Source: Pseudoips prasinana
Taxonomy: Eukaryota; Arthropoda; Insecta; Lepidoptera; Nolidae
Reading direction: 5' to 3'
Assembly: GCA_951640165.1 (NCBI GenBank)
Contig: OX621260.1
Span: 12,852,001 to 12,916,000, forward strand
Length of the DNA stretch: 64,000 nucleotides
The position numbers and the translations under genes were made by a program. Shown one piece after another: positions 48,299-58,499 of the stretch. The notes beneath the pieces are model-generated. The model worked only from the letters and a program-made list of their open reading frames with translations, had not been told where the DNA came from and did no database searches. Each line of letters opens with the position of its first letter. The first letter of the stretch is position 1.

Positions 48299-48848
48299 GG
48301 GCCAATTTAAGACTTAGATAACATTTGACACTTCAACAAAATTTAACAACGTAACCTTAACCGGGGGGCATAGAATATTATTTATTTTCGAAGTTGTACT
48401 TCTTTTGGCGCGATGGAGAAAAATGATGAGAGTGAATTTTTACGATGCGCGCGCACACCGACACCTAAATTTAACAGCATGAAGTTAGTTCTAGATGAGA
48501 GTGAATTTTTACGATGCGCGCGCACACTGACACCTAAATTTAACAGCATGAAGTTAGTTCTAGGTGGTATGAAAATTGATAACTATGTTCAAGTTGTATA
48601 TTCTAGTATTTTTATTTAAATAAAATCTTTTTGATTAATTTTAATATTTATCGTTAATCACTACTGTATTTTAATTATTTTTTTTTCCATACGCCAAAGA
48701 AGTATAACTTCTAACGCGTGTACATAAGTACACACAGAATTTTTTTTCGTAGTTAGATCTTTATTATAATAATTACCAAATAAGTTCATTTTACAATTCG
48801 CTGTACTAGTAACTGACAGATGTCAAATGTGATATATTAAATTGGCCC
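48299..48848. mobile_element. 550-bp TIR element with TA target site
   Basis: GGGCCAATTTAA at the left pairs with TTAAATTGGCCC at the right. Subterminal TAACATTTGACA pairs with TGTCAAATGTGA, and AAGTTGTACTTCTTTTGGCG (48391-48410) with an inverted CGCCAAAGAAGTATAACTT (48693-48711). It is flanked by TA on both sides inside a SINE, as in Tc1/mariner-type insertions. Too short for a transposase. It carries a 68-codon ORF (48413-48619). Confidence 0.8.
48413..48619 (+). CDS. Small ORF with tandem 23-residue repeat, function unknown
   Basis: ATG start, 68 codons: MEKN, then DESEFLRCART(P/L)TPKF... twice (69-bp units 48425-48493 and 48494-48562, differing at one base), then GGMKIDNYVQVVYSSIFI. Not recognised. 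The N-terminus could be a captured fragment or a transposase scrap. The duplication keeps frame. It lies wholly within the TIR element, so it moves with it. Coding status is unproven. Confidence 0.3.
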   Translation: MEKNDESEFLRCARTPTPKFNSMKLVLDESEFLRCARTLTPKFNSMKLVLGGMKIDNYVQVVYSSIFI

Positions 48849-48905
48849 TAATATACATATAATCAATTTCTTTCGTAAATACATACTTATATAGATAATT
48901 AATAT
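48849..48905 (-). mobile_element. SINE family E, continuation
   Basis: TAATATACATATAATCAATT, CGTAAATACATACTTATATA and GATAATTA follow directly on 48298 when the TIR element and one TA are removed. The rest of the SINE head is lost. Confidence 0.65.
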
Positions 48906-49150
48906 GAGAGAAAGAAAATGTGTACTACAACTTCTCTTTCTTGGCCCTCAACAAAAATAACTCTCTCTCTTTCTATCTCCCTCTCAACTTCCGTTCGCTT
49001 CGCCCTTAACACTTTTCGTATCGCTCTGTTCACGCATTGACCACCTTAATTAGGCGTCAAACGTGCGTGAAGAAGTTTTATGTCATAAATATAGTATCCG
49101 TTTAGCCGTACATTAATTTAATAGTTTTGTTCCATATTAATAAGATGATA
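48906..49150. other. Unannotated stretch, CT-rich in part
   Basis: 48955-49000 is pyrimidine-rich (CTCTCTCTCTTTCTATCTCC). No gene recognised. Confidence 0.35.
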
Positions 49151-49151
49151 T

Positions 49152-49352
49152 TCTTCTTCTTATCGTGTCGATGGTAAGAATTAGATTTTGTCTTGCCAAA
49201 ATTGAGGAACGCTGATTGCCCCGGCTGAAGCGTCATACAAGTCCTGAAGGGAACAACAGACTGGACAAGAAGGACAATCAGATAAATGAGCCATACTTTG
49301 GGGTGACACGCCGCACTCGCAGATGTTTTGTGATGTGGGAATGCAACAGATT
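49152..49352 (-). pseudogene. Non-LTR family V 3' end
   Basis: The minus frame reads CIPTSQNICECGVSPQSMAH, LSDCPSCPVCCSLQDLYDAS, AGAISVPQFWQDKI then stop, with an intact CxCG...H..DCPSC knuckle. It ends ACGATAAGAAGAAGAATATC. It resolves the frame of the broken copy at 5376-5775. Confidence 0.7.
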
Positions 49353-49372
49353 ATATTACATACTAGCTGTGC

Positions 49373-49675
49373 CCGCGACTTCGTCCGTGTGTTAGTTAGT
49401 TTATTTCGTTTTTTTTTGTAAAATAAAAGACTTTTTCTAAAATAAAAGTAGCCTAAGTTACTCCTTATTACATCAGCTACCTGCCAATAAAAGTCCTGTC
49501 AAAATCGGTCCAGCCATTTCAGAGATTAGCCGGAACAAACAGACAGACAGACAGACAAAAATTGTAAAAAATGTTATTTTGGTGTATGTACCGTATATAT
49601 ATTCATATTAATGTAGTAAAAACCGGTTATTTCAATATTACAAACAGACACTCCAATTTTATTTATTTGTATAGA
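49373..49675 (-). mobile_element. Non-autonomous Helitron (copy 2 of a near-identical pair)
   Basis: CTAG at 49373-49376 and TATAGA|T at the right. Colinear with 21387-21705 with scattered substitutions and small indels only. Confidence 0.8.
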
Positions 49676-49827
49676 TTGTACAAACATTTGTTACAGAATT
49701 CGTTGAAAATTACATAACGGAAAGCACTTCTACTAGGTTGCTAGGCAACCTGTTTTAAGGTGATTAATTGATTGAAGTAACAAACACCCAAAGATTCAAA
49801 CGTTCGCATTTATATAATAATAACAAT

Positions 49828-50097
49828 AATATCCTTGGACATTATTCATACACGAACATCTAATCCCAAACTAAGCAGAGCTTGTACTATGGATATCAGA
49901 TAACTGATAAACTTAATACATTACCTACTACTTTTCTTTTGGAAGTACATATTGATATAGATAATAACACCCAGACATGTTCGCATGAACATGTCAGTTT
50001 GTCCTGAGTGCATACACAAATACCTGTTCCGGGTGGGAATCGAACCCATGACCAGCGGCATGAAAGGCAAGTATCTACTAACCACGCCAACCGGCCT
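49828..50097 (-). mobile_element. tRNA-derived SINE, family E
   Basis: CCTTGGACATTATTCATACA, CATCTAATCCCAAACTAAGC, GTTCCGGGTGGGAATCGAAC (B-box inverse) and ACCACGCCAACCGGCCTG (A-box inverse). Near full length. Confidence 0.82.
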
Positions 50098-50099
50098 GT

Positions 50100-51640
50100 A
50101 GTATTATTAGTAGGATAGGATAGAGAAGCCTACATACACCTTCGAATCTTACGAAACATTTATAAAATATAAACAAGATTAGTATTAACGACTGAACTAG
50201 AAACAGACGCCTTTTAACTTGAATAATACTCGCGTTAAACGTTTTAATACCATAACCATTTTACCATTTAAGGTCTATATAACTCAATTAAAGCAACATG
50301 ATAAGTTTTCATGTAAATCTAGCTGTTCACCTTTCATTTCCTTGACAGTCATTGCGCTTGCCTCCTACTCAAAAACACTCTCATAACATAACCTATAAAC
50401 AATTAATTATAACAATTTATACCCGACTACAGATACGCGACAGCCGAAGGAATGTGCTACAGTTTAAATGAGGCTGCGCGGGAGTTGAACCGGTCGCGGG
50501 CGTTCGGCCGCCTCCGCGCCACTTCGGGGAAAGGCCGGCCATGATTTATCGCTAAAATTAAACCTCGTGTACAGGTCGCATACAGGGAAATGAGATCACA
50601 ACGAACTACGGATCAATTAATATCGAATCGATAATATAATTTGACACCTCTTGGGAAATATCTTAATCGTAAACGTCAAAATATGATGGCGTAACTCCTG
50701 TCCATTACCTTTTAAGATTCATCATTTTCGATTCAATTAACCATTTTAAATACATTCCTATTTAATTACAACGAGTAATGAAACGTGGTCTGAATCAGAT
50801 TAAAAATTAGACGCAGATTCATTGACTGGTCGCTCAGATAAATGTGAGTTATTTAAATTGTTATTACATGTCTCTATTCCGGACGTCGTAAAACTTAGTT
50901 CCATAAATGGGTGACAGAATATCCGCAGATCATTTCCACCTAGCACTGCCATCTATTGGAAAGCAGCTATCAGATCTGTCATCATGAAATAAGACTTCTT
51001 AACTCATGCGCTCTATCGTATAATTCCCTAATTCGCATTGTTCTTATTGGTCCATCAATCGTAGCGCATGCGCTGTAGCGTAAAACGTAGGTTATATATT
51101 GCGAGTACAGATAAAATCGCACCAGTCGAGTCGCGGCCGCGGTCGCGTTATCTCGATCTGGGAGCTAGTAACTGCAGCCTGCGGGTCGTTCCATACAAAT
51201 TGTATGGCATATCTACTACTACTTTTGGGCATAGTGAACCTTATAGTTTTCTTGTAGCATGTTCTTGGCCGCTAATGGGAGCGATTCATCGCGTCAATGG
51301 TGTGAGAAACGCGTAAATAGGCCTGCAGATGGCGACTACTGATACTATTGGAATTGTATTGGTGTGAATGTAGGAAATGGGATTTAGATGCTCACTGAAA
51401 AATAACAAATGGACTATTGAAAGAAAGACTGATGGTTTTTAAAGCTGCAAGTTAACTGTGAAACAGTTTGTTTCAGTCGGAGAGTCGAGCGCTAAAGTAG
51501 CGAGTCCTACTTGCATCATAATCACCAGTTGGTACAAGAACTACAATCCGCGATCATGTCAAAATCTGTTTTAAATTCTAGTCAAGTAACTTGTATAATT
51601 TTAGCAACTTTTACTGATGAATGGCCAGTTTAGTGAGGAG
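50100..51640. other. Repeat-poor stretch, possible unique or regulatory DNA
   Basis: No recognised repeat. Contains a GC-rich island at 50455-50545 (GCGCGGGAGTTGAACCGGTC, GGCCGCCTCCGCGCCACTTC), a second at 51120-51190 (GAGTCGCGGCCGCGGTCGCG) and an 82-codon plus ORF (51068-51316) without a domain. It could hold an enhancer or an unrecognised first exon. Confidence 0.4.
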
Positions 51641-51642
51641 TA

Positions 51643-51748
51643 GCCATTTGAGCGGAACATATTATATAGCACAAGTGTGTGCGCAAACACAGGTATATTC
51701 CTTCAATCTCATGATCTTATGGGATAGCTACTTGACATGACCGGAAAG
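51643..51748 (-). mobile_element. SINE family F fragment
   Basis: GAGTAGCCATTTGAGCGGAA, ATAGCACAAGTGTGTGCGCA, AACACAGGTATATTCCTTCA and CATGACCGGAAAGAGTTCAG. Confidence 0.55.
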
Positions 51749-51749
51749 A

Positions 51750-51938
51750 GTTCAGACCATCATACTGCGATCGCCAACCCTCCTGCCAAGTGTGGCGATT
51801 ACGGCATATACCTCCAAATGCTGGACACAACTCCATTGTGGTAATCTTTTGGGGAGGCCTTCGTCTAACTGTGGTTGACGACCACTGCTGGAAGAAGGCC
51901 TTCCACTGACATAATGATGATGATGATGAAATTGGTAA
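51750..51938 (+). mobile_element. Family B element (plus copy) with (ATG)n tail
   Basis: CATCATACTGCGATCGCCAA, CTGCCAAGTGTGGCGATTAC, AACTCCATTGTGGTAATCTT and TTGGGGAGGCCTTCGTCTAA, then (GATGAT)n at 51917-51930. A 30-bp-scale tail segment is duplicated (GGTTGACGACCACTGCTGGA). Confidence 0.65.
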
Positions 51939-52338
51939 AAAGAAGTGTGACAGCCTAGAGGTTAAATCACGCACTGTTGTCTTTTCGAATTCATGTACGT
52001 TTTAGAAAATAATTAACTCGTACTTAAAACGGCGAAGGAAAACTTCCTGAGGAACAAACATGCCTGAGAATTCTTCAAAATGTTCTTGATGGAATGTAAA
52101 GTATACCAACCTGCACTAGGGCAGCGGGATGGACTATGGCCTTTGCTCCTTGAGAGAGACCCTTGCCCAGGAGTGGGACAGTATTGGGCTGCATTATCAA
52201 TTTATAATACATCAACTTGAAGTTTTAACTACTCCGTTAAAACTATTAAATCCTGGTTCTCTAATTTTTCTTATCAGCCATTACGAACAAAAGGTTGACG
52301 AATCAAAACCAAACAAACACACAAAAATCCATGTTTAA
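51939..52338. other. Unannotated stretch
   Basis: CTTGAGAGAGACCCTTGCCC near 52147 and GTGGGACAGTATTGGGCTGC near 52172 resemble a LINE-like RCxxG...AQQWDS tail (GETLAQEWDSIGLH in the plus ORF 52129-52338), so a very short fragment of another RTE-type C-terminus may be present. Confidence 0.35.
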
Positions 52339-52339
52339 A

Positions 52340-52532
52340 AACGCTTGTTAGGGTTCCGTAGCAAAAAACGGAAAACACCCTTATAAATTCAAAAACAAAA
52401 AACCCTTATAAATTCGTCATGTCTGTCTACATTGGATTGAACAAGATCTAATTAGTAGTTTTTTTAATACGTCATTAAACTTGCTGCTACGGAACCCTTC
52501 ATGGGCGAGTCCGACTCGTACTTGGCCGTTTT
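52340..52532 (-). repeat. Family L repeat
   Basis: GTTAGGGTTCCGTAGCAAAA, GTCATGTCTGTCTACATTGG, GGAACCCTTCATGGGCGAGT and CCGACTCGTACTTGGCCGTT. The fuller right end identifies the family. Confidence 0.65.
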
Positions 52533-52896
52533 TATCCTCACTCTAGAGTTGTAAATCTTACAAGACTTATATTCAGTCATGCCCAAGGTTGCATTCCGTC
52601 AATTAGCAGCGCCCTTATATACCTACTTAGTGAATAAACAATATGGTTTACTAGCTATGGGATGCGTACGAGTCTCAATGCATGTAAAAGGTTATTATGC
52701 TATAAAAATAATGTGCGAATTTACTCTAAACCACAACTGAAGAACTGTAGCTTGCTCGTTACGGGAAGAAAGGGTCATTGCCCTTCCAAATTTTATTGCC
52801 AATGTCATTTGGACGTTATCAAACACGTAATTCTGATTTCAAGGTTATTATTTTAATTTTATTAAGGAAAATATATGTGATACTGATTTTTAAAAT
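52533..52896. other. Unannotated stretch
   Basis: ORF 52662-52856 has no domain. No repeat recognised. Confidence 0.35.
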
Positions 52897-53225
52897 TCTA
52901 TACATATAATAAAAACGTAGGAAAACTGTACATTGAATATTTTTTATAAAAGGATACTTGGGGATACATTGAATATTTTTTTTTAAAGGATACTTGATCT
53001 ATAATCGGTATGAAAGCCAAAAACATAGTTTTTAGAATTTTTGTCTGTATGTATGTCCGGGTTAAACTCAAAAAGTACTGCATGGATTTACTTCAAATTT
53101 TGTATGAATATTACTAAGAGGTCGGGTCAACATATAGGCTACGTATTATCACGCTATCACCTACGGGGGACGAGCTGTGATGATTTATAAAATTTAACGC
53201 GGGTAAAACCGCGGGGCATAGCTAC
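52897..53225 (+). mobile_element. Non-autonomous Helitron (subfamily 2), with internal duplication
   Basis: TCTATACATATAATAAAAAC start and TAAAACCGCGGGGCATAGCT end. CATTGAATATTTTT...AAAGGATACTTG occurs twice in tandem (52932-52963, 52967-52997). Colinear with 35147-35429 in inverse. Confidence 0.78.
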
Positions 53226-53568
53226 TAATGGATAAAATGTCCATTTATTTGGAAAATTTGTAAGTTAATATTTTTTTTTAGATAGCACTCAGAAATGGAA
53301 AGTATTTTATAAATTTTGAAGTTGCGGTAAATTTAAGTCTAATGTTTTTTTTCCTTACAAATTGGCACAATTGATATGCAGTTACCAAAATTTTAGGTTA
53401 GATAAATTGTGATGTAGACGACAAACTTGACATTTCACGTTCCGTTTACGGTAGAGGTGCTTTTTATTAATTTTTATGCCATGTTTTTACTAAAATGTAA
53501 TTGAATTTTCACTTATTTTTTTGTGTAATCATTGCGCACAATAATTTATGCAGTATTATAGAGACATA
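53226..53568. other. Unannotated AT-rich stretch
   Basis: No gene or known repeat. Confidence 0.35.
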
Positions 53569-53570
53569 TG

Positions 53571-53674
53571 AAAGTATCCCGCGACACAGGGATTAGATTC
53601 CCTAGTGCGGGTATTGTCTTCAAAAACAACGCCCGCACTAGGGAATCTACTCCCTATGTAGCGGGATACTTTCA
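53571..53674. repeat. Long hairpin made of two inverted SINE H tails
   Basis: AAGTATCCCGCGACACAGGG, TTAGATTCCCTAGTGCGGG is mirrored by CCCGCACTAGGGAATCTACT, CCCTATGTAGCGGGATACTT with about 12 nt between. Arms about 45 nt with few mismatches. Confidence 0.82.
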
Positions 53675-53852
53675 TCATCATCATCATATCAGCCGAAAGA
53701 CGTCCACTGCTGGATAAAGGCCTCCCCAAAGATCTCCACAATTGGTCTTGCGCTATTCGCATCCAGCAGTTTCCAGCGACCCGCACAAGATCATCGGTCC
53801 ATCTTGTAGGGGGCCGGTTCTTGGTCACCACTCGAGAACCTTTCTGCCCCAA
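53675..53852 (-). mobile_element. RTE-clade LINE 3' tail, family A
   Basis: (CATCAT)n, CAGCCGAAAGACGTCCACTG, CCTCCCCAAAGATCTCCACA, CGCATCCAGCAGTTTCCAGC, GATCATCGGTCCATCTTGTA and ACCACTCGAGAACCTTTCTG. Confidence 0.8.
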
Positions 53853-53854
53853 CT

Positions 53855-53968
53855 GCGGGATACTTTACTAACATATAATAGACGGACACAAATTACATTC
53901 AGACTCAGAACAACTATTTATGGGTCACACAAATTGTCTTAGCCGCAGCGCGACACGTGCAGTCAAAT
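53855..53968 (-). mobile_element. SINE family H, internal deletion
   Basis: GCGGGATACTTTACTAACAT, ATAATAGACGGACACAAATT and ATTTATGGGTCACACAAATT join directly to CTTAGCCGCAGCGCGACACG, so the B-box is deleted. Confidence 0.7.
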
Positions 53969-54097
53969 TTTAAAAGTTAGATTCAACTGATATATTATTA
54001 TAACATCCAAAGCGACAGGAGATTTGGTTCTCTTTGGTGAGTACCTATGTAAAAGATTTCCAGTTAATGCTATAACACTGTCGTCCACTTTTAAAGA

Positions 54098-54235
54098 GAT
54101 CCTAGGACATTATTCACACACGGCCATCTAATCCCAAACTAAACAGAGCTTTTACTATGGAAACCAGATAAATGAAATGCTAATTATAATACTTTTCTTT
54201 TATAAATACATACTTATATAGATAACAAGCTGTGC
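54098..54235 (-). mobile_element. SINE family E, tail half
   Basis: CCTAGGACATTATTCACACA, CATCTAATCCCAAACTAAAC, AGAGCTTTTACTATGGAAAC and TACTTATATAGATAA. Continues at 54394. Confidence 0.78.
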
Positions 54236-54515
<280 letters not shown>

Positions 54516-54960
54516 TCAAATTCCCTACCACAAGTAATAATCTTAGTAGGGACCAGAATTTATACATTACATCTAACCTCACATTTTATGGTTATATGAA
54601 AACAAGCACTATTTGTACAATTTCGCTTACTGAACACTTCCTGACCCCAGTTCACTTACCCAGCTACTATACGACCATAAAGTGTGTATAAAATGACATT
54701 ATACTACTGCATCTACCGTACCTCCTGCTTTTAAATAACTTCATAATACACTAGATATTCATATCTCCTTGATCTTAATATTTACATATGAAATAATATG
54801 TCTACCGGTTTATGTGTTCATACCTCGGGCATTTCTGAACGCGTTTTGAAATAACTTTCAGCGTGTTTCGACTTTTAAATAGATTCTCACGTTGTGTTTC
54901 TATTTGTAAAGACAAAAAGTTTGGTCAATGACATTGGCCGCTACTTATGACATAATATAA
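54516..54960. other. Unannotated stretch
   Basis: No gene or known repeat. Confidence 0.35.
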
Positions 54961-54961
54961 G

Positions 54962-55035
54962 GATTGCAGTTCTTTTGGATGCAGCGGCTGATCTTAATGG
55001 AGACCAGCCACTATGCAGGACATATATGTGACCAG
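54962..55035 (-). mobile_element. SINE family F fragment
   Basis: GGATGCAGCGGCTGATCTTA, ATGGAGACCAGCCACTATGC, AGGACATATATGTGACC. Confidence 0.5.
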
Positions 55036-55089
55036 ATATATATTTGTACTCTCAATAAAATTAATTTCATAATCCGTTGGAACGGTGAC

Positions 55090-55738
55090 CAGGGGGGCTA
55101 CCGGCTAAGTCACCGAAAATCGGATTAGTGATCGGCGTTCAAATAAATAAAGGTTAAAAACCGGCCAAGTGCGAGTCGGACTTGGCCGGACGCACGAGGG
55201 TTCCGTACCATTATCTATAAAAACGAGCAAAAAAATCCCGTTTGTTGTATGGGAGCCCCCTTAAATATTTATGTTATTTTGTTATTTAGTATTTGTTGTT
55301 ATAGCGGCAATAGAAATACATCATCTGTGAAAATTTCAACTGTCTAATTATCACGGTTCATGAGATACAGCCTGATGACAGACAGACAGACTGACAGACT
55401 GACAGACAGACAGCGAAGTCTTAGTAATAGGGTCCCGTTTTACCCTTCGGGTACGGAACCATAAAAATGACTTTTATATTTATTTATTTATAGGCTCACC
55501 AACAATTGTTTACACTTATTACAGATTACAGGATACATTTATTTATAAACAAGTCTAGTGTAACAATCACTCAATCGTTAAATCGGCTTCCATGAGCACA
55601 TGTGACGTCAAAAATGGTCAGGAATTGATTTTCAACGTCGAAGCAGATTTAACGATTGATTAAAACATTTTTAACCTTTATTTATTTGAACGCCAATCAC
55701 TATCGTGATTTTCGGCGACTTAGCCGGTTGCCCCCCAG
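55090..55738. mobile_element. Palindromic MITE, family W (copy 2), with two insertions
   Basis: Termini GGGGGGCTACCGGCTAAGTC and GACTTAGCCGGTTGCCCCCC. ATAAATAAAGGTTAAAAA (left) pairs with TTTTTAACCTTTATTTAT (right). The core ACATGTGACGTCAAAAATGG equals copy 1 in inverse. Insertions: family L at 55161-55467 and an unclassified piece at about 55474-55568. Confidence 0.8.
55161..55467 (+). repeat. Family L repeat (fullest copy)
   Basis: CCGGCCAAGTGCGAGTCGGA, GAGGGTTCCGTACCATTATC, GAAATACATCATCTGTGAAA, CACGGTTCATGAGATACAGC, (CAGA)n, GTCTTAGTAATAGGGTCCCG and GGGTACGGAACCATAAAAA. The element is near symmetric at its tips (GGTTCCGTACC/GGTACGGAACC). Inserted in an A-run of the W MITE. Confidence 0.7.
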
Positions 55739-55835
55739 ACAGGCATAAAACCAACAGCTTGATGTGATCTCCTTGGCACGGGAATGTAACAAACAACACA
55801 AATCCCTGACTCTGACCTGGTACTAGTTGATTTTA

Positions 55836-58457
55836 TAATATAATAATAATAATAGCCGTTTATTCGCAAACATAGGGTTACAAGAAGTCCCTAAGTTCGG
55901 TGTGCCTTTTGACATAGGCCTCCTCCAATTCCTTCCAATGGGTCCTGTCCCTTGCCACTCTCATCCAGAATGGTCCCGCTGTCTGTTTGAAGTCATCTTC
56001 CCATCTCCTGACTTGACGACCCCTACTTCTTTTGCCGACTCTTGGTTGCCAGATAGTGACTTGCTTGCTCCATTTGTTTATCGGGTGGCGAAGCATATGT
56101 CCAGTCCAACTCCATTTTTGGACGTCTATCTGGGTAAGAATGTCTGTGAGTTTTGTTCTTGTTCTTATGTCTACATTCCTGACTCTGTCTTTAATTTTTA
56201 ATCCTAACATGCTTCTTTCCATGGCACGTTGGCATTTTGCCAGCCTTTCCCTGTGGTGAAGTGTTATTGACCAAGTTTCACAGCCGTAAGTGAGAACTGG
56301 TAGAATACAGGTCTCGAATGTTCTCTTTTTTATATGGTTGCCTAGATCCTTACTTTTCACTATTTCCTTGAGTGACCAGTATTTTCGCCATCCTTGGGCT
56401 ATTCGCCTGTTTATTTCTTTAGTCATTTCATCAGAAGGGGATATTATCTGTCCTAAGTAAATATATTCTTTGACATATTCAATATTGTTGCCGTCTACCA
56501 TAACTTCTAATTCCTTAGAGTTTGTCATCAATTTTGTTTTGCTGGCATTGATTTCTAGACCAACTTCTCTACTTTTATTTGCTAGGCTCTGCATCATTCG
56601 TTCTAATGTTGTTGGATCCTCTTCCAGAAGCACCAGATCATCGGCAAATCTTAGGTGGTTTAGGCTAACTCCATTAATGTTCAAACCTGAGTCATCCCAG
56701 TTCAGCTGTCTAAAGATGTACTCGAGTACAGCGTTGAAAAGAGTAGGGGAGAGAGGATCGCCTTGGCGTACGCCTTTTTTGATAGGAAATGATTCTCCTA
56801 TTGATTCTAATTTAATACTGGCCTTGCTAGATTTATATATACTCTTAAGTATTTCTATATAGTTGCTCTGGATCCCTTGTTGTTCAAGGCTCCGCCATAT
56901 GTATTGGTGTCTGAGGCTGTCGAATGCCTTTGAATAATCTATAAACGCCAAGTAGATTGGTTTATTGTATTCGTTATACTTCTGTATCAACTGTATTATG
57001 GTGTGAATATGATCTATTGTGCTGAAGTCTTTTCTGAATCCTGCCTGCTCTATGGGTTGGCTTTCGTTTAGTGTTAGTGATATTCTTTCAAGAATCACTT
57101 TAGCAAAAACTTTATATATGTTTGATATTAGAGAAATCGGCCTATAGTTCCCAATCTCTTCTCTAGGGCCTTTTTTATGGAGTAGAATTATGTGGCACTC
57201 GATCCATTCTTCTGGAATTTGCCTTGTTTCTAAGATTTCATTGAATAATTTTGCCAGCACAGGACTGATTTCCTCTACGGTCCCCTTGAGCATTTCATTA
57301 GGTATCTTGTCCGGCCCTGGGGCTTTTTCAAGCTTTTGGGATTTAATTGCCTTGATTACCTCTGATGCAAGGATTTCTGGTACTTCTTCTACTTTGTTTT
57401 CTTTTGCTTCAGAGACTTCAGGAATTGTGGCTAACCCTGAGTCGAATTTATCAGAGTACAATAGGCGGTAATAGTCCGTGGCTAGTGTACGTATGGAGAG
57501 TCGATTAGTTAAGTAAGATTCACGATGCTTTAGTTTCGATATCCAATCCTTACCATGTTCCCTTAGTTGTTTCATAGCCTTTTTTGTTCCTCCTGTTCTT
57601 TTTATATTTTCTTCCAAAACTCTGTTTCTTTTGTCCTTACGGTCTTTCCTCATGTTTTCTTTAATTTCCTTGCTAAGGTTTGCAATTTTTTGGCGTCTTT
57701 CTTTGTCCCCTTTATTTGATATTAGTGTCTTTCTTTCGTTAAGTAGTTTTAGAGTCTCTTTGCTTAAATAGCTTTCTTTGCTTTTGGATACCCTGACTAG
57801 CATCTCTTTCAATTTGTTTTGTAATGTACTGTATTTCATCCTAGTTTCTGCGTCGGAGGTAATAATTTCACTGAGTGATTCTGTTATGCGGGAGTTAGTT
57901 GAGTGACTGTGTTCTGATATTTGATACAAATTGTTATTATCTTTTAGGTTTTTCCTGGATTTTTTGGGTTGATTTAGGCTTAGGCGGCTTCTTACCATGC
58001 GGTGGTCCGTGCTAAAGTTGAGGTTTTTAACTATGTTGGTGTCTGTGAACGCGTTTGCTTTGTTGCTTATGATGAAGTCAATTTCAGTTCTGAATTTTTC
58101 CCCTGGGGAGGACCACGTCCATTTACTTTTAGTTTTTTTGTAAAAACGTGAGTTCATTAAAATAAGATTATTTTCCATCATGAATTCTACTAGTTTTTGT
58201 CCATTTTGGCTTCTTTTGCCATGCCCAAACTTCCCAATTGTATATTCTTCTCCAATTTGCCTTTCTCCAACCTGTGCATTAAAGTCGCCCATGATTATTA
58301 CGTTTTTGCCATAGTGCGGTTTTATTGCTTCTGAAATACTTTCATAGAAATGCTCTATGTCTGATTTTGCCGCTTGTTCTGTTGGGGCGTAAATTTGAAA
58401 GATAGCCCAGTTTTTTTTGTACCCCGGAAATTTTAAATTAACTACAGCAATTCTGTC
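55836..58457 (-). mobile_element. 5'-truncated RTE-clade non-LTR retrotransposon
   Basis: Flanked by the 11-bp direct repeat AGTTGATTTTA (55825-55835 and 58458-58468). On the minus strand the 3' end is GCGAATAAACGGCTATTATT, a short UTR and (ATT)n tail. The 5' end falls inside the endonuclease. Family differs from the (ATG)n-tailed family A copies. Confidence 0.88.
55878..58457 (-). pseudogene. RTE-type endonuclease/reverse transcriptase, N-terminally truncated but open
   Basis: Open for about 859 element-encoded codons. The endonuclease remnant has FQIYAPT, MGDFNAQVG, TEIDFII and FSTDHRMVRSRL; the N-terminal catalytic Asn and Glu motifs are missing. After a Lys/Glu-rich linker, the RT has EKAPGPDKIPNEML, GNYRPISLISNIYKV, AFIDYSKAFDSL, GVRQGDPLSPTLF, HLRFADDLVLL and YLGQIIS, then a C-terminal GHMLRHP...GRQVRRWEDDF...WKELEEAYV region. 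RT residues look intact, so polymerase function could survive if expressed. The frame extends upstream to 58499 from a TTG, but those 14 residues come from the target duplication and host flank. It is called a pseudogene because of the truncation. Confidence 0.88.
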
Positions 58458-58499
58458 AGTTGATTTTAGCAAACAATAAATATATTTTTTTGTAATCAA

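Noticed and set aside
48413..48619. Toxin-like or antimicrobial repeat peptide
   Set aside because: The repeat has one Cys per unit, no signal peptide and sits in a transposon; nothing supports a secreted role.
58458..58499. N-terminal residues of the RTE ORF
   Set aside because: Encoded by the target duplication and host flank from a TTG codon; not element sequence.
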